Shown: positions 61,440-64,000 of the stretch, piece by piece
Numbering within the stretch: the stretch's first letter is position 1
Layout: the number at the start of each line of letters is the position of its first letter
Assembly (NCBI RefSeq): GCF_900115295.1
Contig: NZ_FOVZ01000004.1
Span: 248,001-312,000, forward strand
Direction of reading: 5' to 3'
Source of the DNA: Sphingomonas sp. OK281
GTDB taxonomy: Bacteria; Pseudomonadota; Alphaproteobacteria; Sphingomonadales; Sphingomonadaceae
Length of the DNA stretch: 64,000 nt
Translations under genes and position numbers: made by a program
The notes under the pieces: generated by a model
Database searches by the model: none
What the model was told of the DNA's origin: nothing
Seen by the model: only the letters and a program-made list of their open reading frames with translations

Positions 61440-62699
61440 TCAAGCGCGGACGGGTGCCGTCGACGCCGGCCGGAACAGGCGCCCCCGCTCGGTGATCAGG
61501 ATCGCCACCAGCGCCGCCAACCCTGCGAGCAGGAACCCGCCGACCAGCGGCACCGTGGTGCCGTTGAACGCCTGCCCGATCAGCGCGCCGAACACGGCGC
61601 CGACGGTGACGCTCAGGAAGCCCTGCACGCTCGACGCGGTACCCGCGATGCGCCCCATATTCTCCATCGCCATCGCCGAGAAATTGGAGGTAGCGAGCCC
61701 GAAACAGCCGAGCGTCAACGCCTGGAAAACCGCGAAACTGACCAAGGTCTCGAACCCGATCTCGATCGCGAACAGGTGGACGAGCGACACCAGGATCAGC
61801 ACCGACAGCGCGCCGTGGCTGATGAGACGCGTGCCCAGCCGCATCACGATCCGCGAGTTCAGCAGGTTGCACGCCGCCATCGTCACCGACGTCGTCGCGA
61901 AGATCAGCGCGAGCAGCGTCGGCTTGTGGAACACGTCGGCCATGATCTGCTGGATCGAATTGAGATAGCCGTACAGCGCACCCATCAACGCGGTCGAGGC
62001 GAGAGTGTAGCCGAGCGAATTGCGATCGCTCAGCGTCAGGCGCCAGTCGCTGAGGATCCGCCCCGGGGTGATCGGCAGGACGTTCTCGGGCGCCAGCGTC
62101 TCGGGCATCCGCAGGTAGAACCAGATCAGCACGCCCAGCGTCAGCACCGCGACCGTCCAGAAGATCGCGCGCCAGTCGCCGAACTGGAGCACCGTCCAGC
62201 CGAACGTCGGCGCGAGAATGGGGACGATCATGAACACCATGAACGCGATCGACATCACCCGCGCCATCGCCCGCCCGTGATAGCAATCGCGGACCAAAGC
62301 GATCGTCGCGACCCGGGCCGCGGCAATCACCGCGCCGCCGAATGCCCGCGCCGCCAGCAACAGCGTGAAGCTTCCCGCGGTCGCGCAGGCGACATTGGCG
62401 ATGATGTACAGGACGAGCGACCACAGCAGAACCGTCCGCCGCCCGAACCGGTCGGCGAGTGGTCCATGAACGAGTTGCGCGATGCCGAACCCGATCACGA
62501 ACGCGGTCACGACGAACTGTCGCCCGTTCTCGGACGTGACGCCGAGCGAGTCGCCGATCGCCGGCAATGCCGGCAGCATCGAGTCGATGCCGAGCGCGGT
62601 CAGCGACATCAGCGAGGCGACGAGCGCGACGAACTCGACGAAACCGATCGGCGCGCCGCGCATCGCCGGCGCGTCGGATTGGGGGTCCTGGGTCTGCAT
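61440..62699 (-). CDS. Bcr/CflA-family MFS drug transporter
   Basis: A 419-residue protein with 12 membrane segments. TALGIDSMLPALPAIGDSLGVTSENGRQFVVTAFVIGFGIAQLVHGPLADRFGRR contains the Bcr/CflA TM1 signature (D and P residues) and the MFS loop motif GPLADRFGRR. Members export bicyclomycin, chloramphenicol or metabolites with H+. The ATG at 62699 fits the family N-terminus. It starts 79 bases after the acidic protein's ATG on the same strand. Confidence 0.87.
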   Translation of the reverse strand: MQTQDPQSDAPAMRGAPIGFVEFVALVASLMSLTALGIDSMLPALPAIGDSLGVTSENGRQFVVTAFVIGFGIAQLVHGPLADRFGRRTVLLWSLVLYIIANVACATAGSFTLLLAARAFGGAVIAAARVATIALVRDCYHGRAMARVMSIAFMVFMIVPILAPTFGWTVLQFGDWRAIFWTVAVLTLGVLIWFYLRMPETLAPENVLPITPGRILSDWRLTLSDRNSLGYTLASTALMGALYGYLNSIQQIMADVFHKPTLLALIFATTSVTMAACNLLNSRIVMRLGTRLISHGALSVLILVSLVHLFAIEIGFETLVSFAVFQALTLGCFGLATSNFSAMAMENMGRIAGTASSVQGFLSVTVGAVFGALIGQAFNGTTVPLVGGFLLAGLAALVAILITERGRLFRPASTAPVRA

Positions 62700-62826
62700 G
62701 ATGCGTGCGCCCTTACCCGCTCGGCCGGTCTTGCGAAACCCGCTAACCATCGCAGCCCGAGATGATTGCGCGGGGCGGCAATGCTCCCTATCTGTATTGT
62801 TGGAACAACACACCTCGGAGATAGCC

Positions 62827-63324
62827 ATGATCCGCCCGCTCTTTCTCGCCACCCTCGGGCTCGCCGGCGCACTCGCGCTTTCCGCCTGCGATCGTTCGAA
62901 CGAAGGCGCGTCGGTCTCGATCAACGCCGATGGCGGGAACGTGCTCGGCGCGATCAACGGCGAGACCGGCGAGATGAAGATCGACGTCCCCGGCTTCCAG
63001 GGCTCGGTGAAGCTGCCGAAGATCAAGATCGATACCGGCAATTTCGATCTCAACGGCGTGCGGCTGTATCCGGGATCGTCGATCAAGACGCTCAACATCG
63101 TCGGCGACGACAAGGCGGGCGGGTTGCGCGTGGCCTTCGCCAGCCCGGCAACACCGACTGTCGTCCGCGACTGGTTCGCCCAGCGGCTCGGCAAGGTCGG
63201 CTACCAGGTCCATCCCGAGGGCGCGAACCTGATCGGCACGACCGATGAAAACAAGCCTTTCCGCCTCGAACTCGCCCCCGACGGCAAGGACAAGGCGACC
63301 GGCACGATCGTCATCAGCGGCTGA
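62827..63324 (+). CDS. Putative lipoprotein of unknown function
   Basis: A 165-residue protein with a lipobox LSAC (C21) after a hydrophobic signal. The mature part has MKIDVPGFQGSVKLPKIKID and LKTLNIVG-like strands, with a hydrophilic C-terminal domain. GGAG is six bases before the ATG. No function can be assigned; possibly a periplasmic-facing envelope lipoprotein. Confidence 0.7.
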   Translation: MIRPLFLATLGLAGALALSACDRSNEGASVSINADGGNVLGAINGETGEMKIDVPGFQGSVKLPKIKIDTGNFDLNGVRLYPGSSIKTLNIVGDDKAGGLRVAFASPATPTVVRDWFAQRLGKVGYQVHPEGANLIGTTDENKPFRLELAPDGKDKATGTIVISG

Positions 63325-63333
63325 ATCTGCACT

Positions 63334-63356
63334 CCTTCCCCGCCAGGGGAGGATTG
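63334..63356. repeat. Half copy of a family A repeat
   Basis: TTCCCCGCCAGGGGAGGAT matches the right end of family A elements and lies 10 bases after the lipoprotein gene. Confidence 0.5.
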
Positions 63357-63442
63357 AAATCTCGCCCCACCCTAACCCAGGCATTTGGCACCGCCCGCCC
63401 GATCCCCTATATCGGGCGTCCCCCAATCCGGACACGAACCCC

Positions 63443-64000
63443 ATGCTCGACACCCCCGCCGCCCAGGTCCCGACGCTCAGCCTCGCCACGCAGGATACCG
63501 ACCCCGATGGCTTCGCCGCCGCGTTCGGCGAATCGTTCGAGCGGTACGGTTTCGCGATCGTCGCTGATCACGGCATCCCCGCCGACCTGATCGAGCGCGC
63601 CTGGGCCGAAACCAAGCTCCTCTTCGACCTCCCCGAGGACGAGAAGCGCGGCTATCACATCCCCGGCGGCGGCGGCGCGCGCGGCTACACGCCGTTCAAG
63701 ACCGAGATCGCCAAGGACGCCAAGGTCGTCGACCTCAAGGAATTCTGGCACGTCGGCCGCGAACTGCCCGAGGGTCATCGCTATGCGGACACGATGGCGC
63801 CGAACGTCTGGCCGACGCGGCCCGAGGGCTTCAAGCCGGTTTTCCTCGAACTCTTCGCCGCGTTCGACCGCGCCGGCGACAAGCTGCTCTCCGCGATCGC
63901 GCGCCACCTCAAGCTCAAGCCCGACTGGTTCGATCCGGCGGTGAAGGACGGCAACAGCATCCTTCGTTTGCTGCATTACCCGCCGATCCCCGCCGACGCG
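63443..64000 (+). CDS. Isopenicillin N synthase-like 2-oxoglutarate/Fe(II) oxygenase (cut at right edge)
   Basis: 186 codons are visible. GFAIVADHGIPADLIERAWAETKLLFDLP is the N-terminal DIOX_N domain; ARGYTPFKTEIAKDAKVVDLKEFWHVGRE follows, and SILRLLHYPPIP marks the approach to the catalytic HxD core, which lies beyond the window. The family includes plant-like ethylene-forming and small-molecule hydroxylases; bacterial members are mostly unassigned. The ATG at 63443 begins three residues before the domain pattern. Confidence 0.85.
   Translation, partial: MLDTPAAQVPTLSLATQDTDPDGFAAAFGESFERYGFAIVADHGIPADLIERAWAETKLLFDLPEDEKRGYHIPGGGGARGYTPFKTEIAKDAKVVDLKEFWHVGRELPEGHRYADTMAPNVWPTRPEGFKPVFLELFAAFDRAGDKLLSAIARHLKLKPDWFDPAVKDGNSILRLLHYPPIPADA

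Noticed and set aside
61359..62765. A 468-codon plus-strand frame opposite the MFS transporter
   Set aside because: Charged, hydrophobic-poor shadow of a membrane protein gene.

Overview
The window is chromosomal DNA of a GC-rich alphaproteobacterium, most probably Sphingomonas or a close relative. This is inferred from gene content and gene styles (De Ley-Doudoroff galactose genes, a valine-catabolic block, NodT-type efflux, an alginate-export-type porin) and from the many palindromic intergenic repeats; no rRNA marker is present. I see no tRNA, rRNA, CRISPR array, transposase, integrase or phage gene. About 55 protein genes are supported. Two are cut by the window edges: an Mfd-like helicase at the left and a 2-oxoglutarate/Fe(II) oxygenase at the right.

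Layout. 1-4.55 kb: Mfd-like N-terminus, then a galactose module (galactose 1-dehydrogenase and a FadR-type GntR regulator on the minus strand, diverging from dgoK-dgoA) with a palindromic operator between the arms. 4.8-7.8 kb: bioF-bioD-bioA, overlapping. 7.9-11.5 kb: PHB depolymerase-like esterase preceded by a PhaR-type box, a MATE transporter, a small protein and a MAPEG protein. 11.5-19.4 kb: distal valine degradation (mmsA, purU, acyl-CoA dehydrogenase, HIB-CoA hydrolase, enoyl-CoA hydratase, mmsB) with a divergent LysR regulator and a perfect inverted repeat between them. 20-22.3 kb: a coupled acyl-CoA dehydrogenase pair. 22.6-28.9 kb: a C4-dicarboxylate module (outer-membrane porin, dctA, dctB, dctD). 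29-32 kb: a translationally coupled trio (Hsp70/YegD-like, spermidine-synthase-like, AbrB-family membrane protein). 32.3-35.9 kb: YaiI/DUF188 protein, DEAD-box RNA helicase, HI0933-type flavoprotein. 36.4-43.7 kb: an eight-gene minus-strand array rpiA-tkt-tal-gnd-HAD-HAD-GreA-like-SANT miniprotein. 44.2-50.3 kb: a tripartite RND efflux system. 50.7-58.3 kb: exonuclease, Gfo/Idh/MocA oxidoreductase, GGDEF-EAL-PilZ protein, haloacid dehalogenase, hybrid histidine kinase. 58.4-64 kb: membrane-anchored nuclease, opacity-like outer membrane protein, small and acidic proteins, Bcr/CflA transporter, lipoprotein, partial oxygenase.

The window is a core-metabolism and transport region, not a defence or mobile island. 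The most unusual observations are: a DctD-type activator whose AAA+ domain lacks the GAFTGA loop; an outer-membrane porin placed directly behind dctA; a GreA-like factor and a one-HTH miniprotein at the end of the pentose phosphate operon; a His/Asp-rich tail on the RND pump with a Gly-Thr repeat in the surface loop of its partner channel; and several families of long palindromic repeats, two of which recur side by side.
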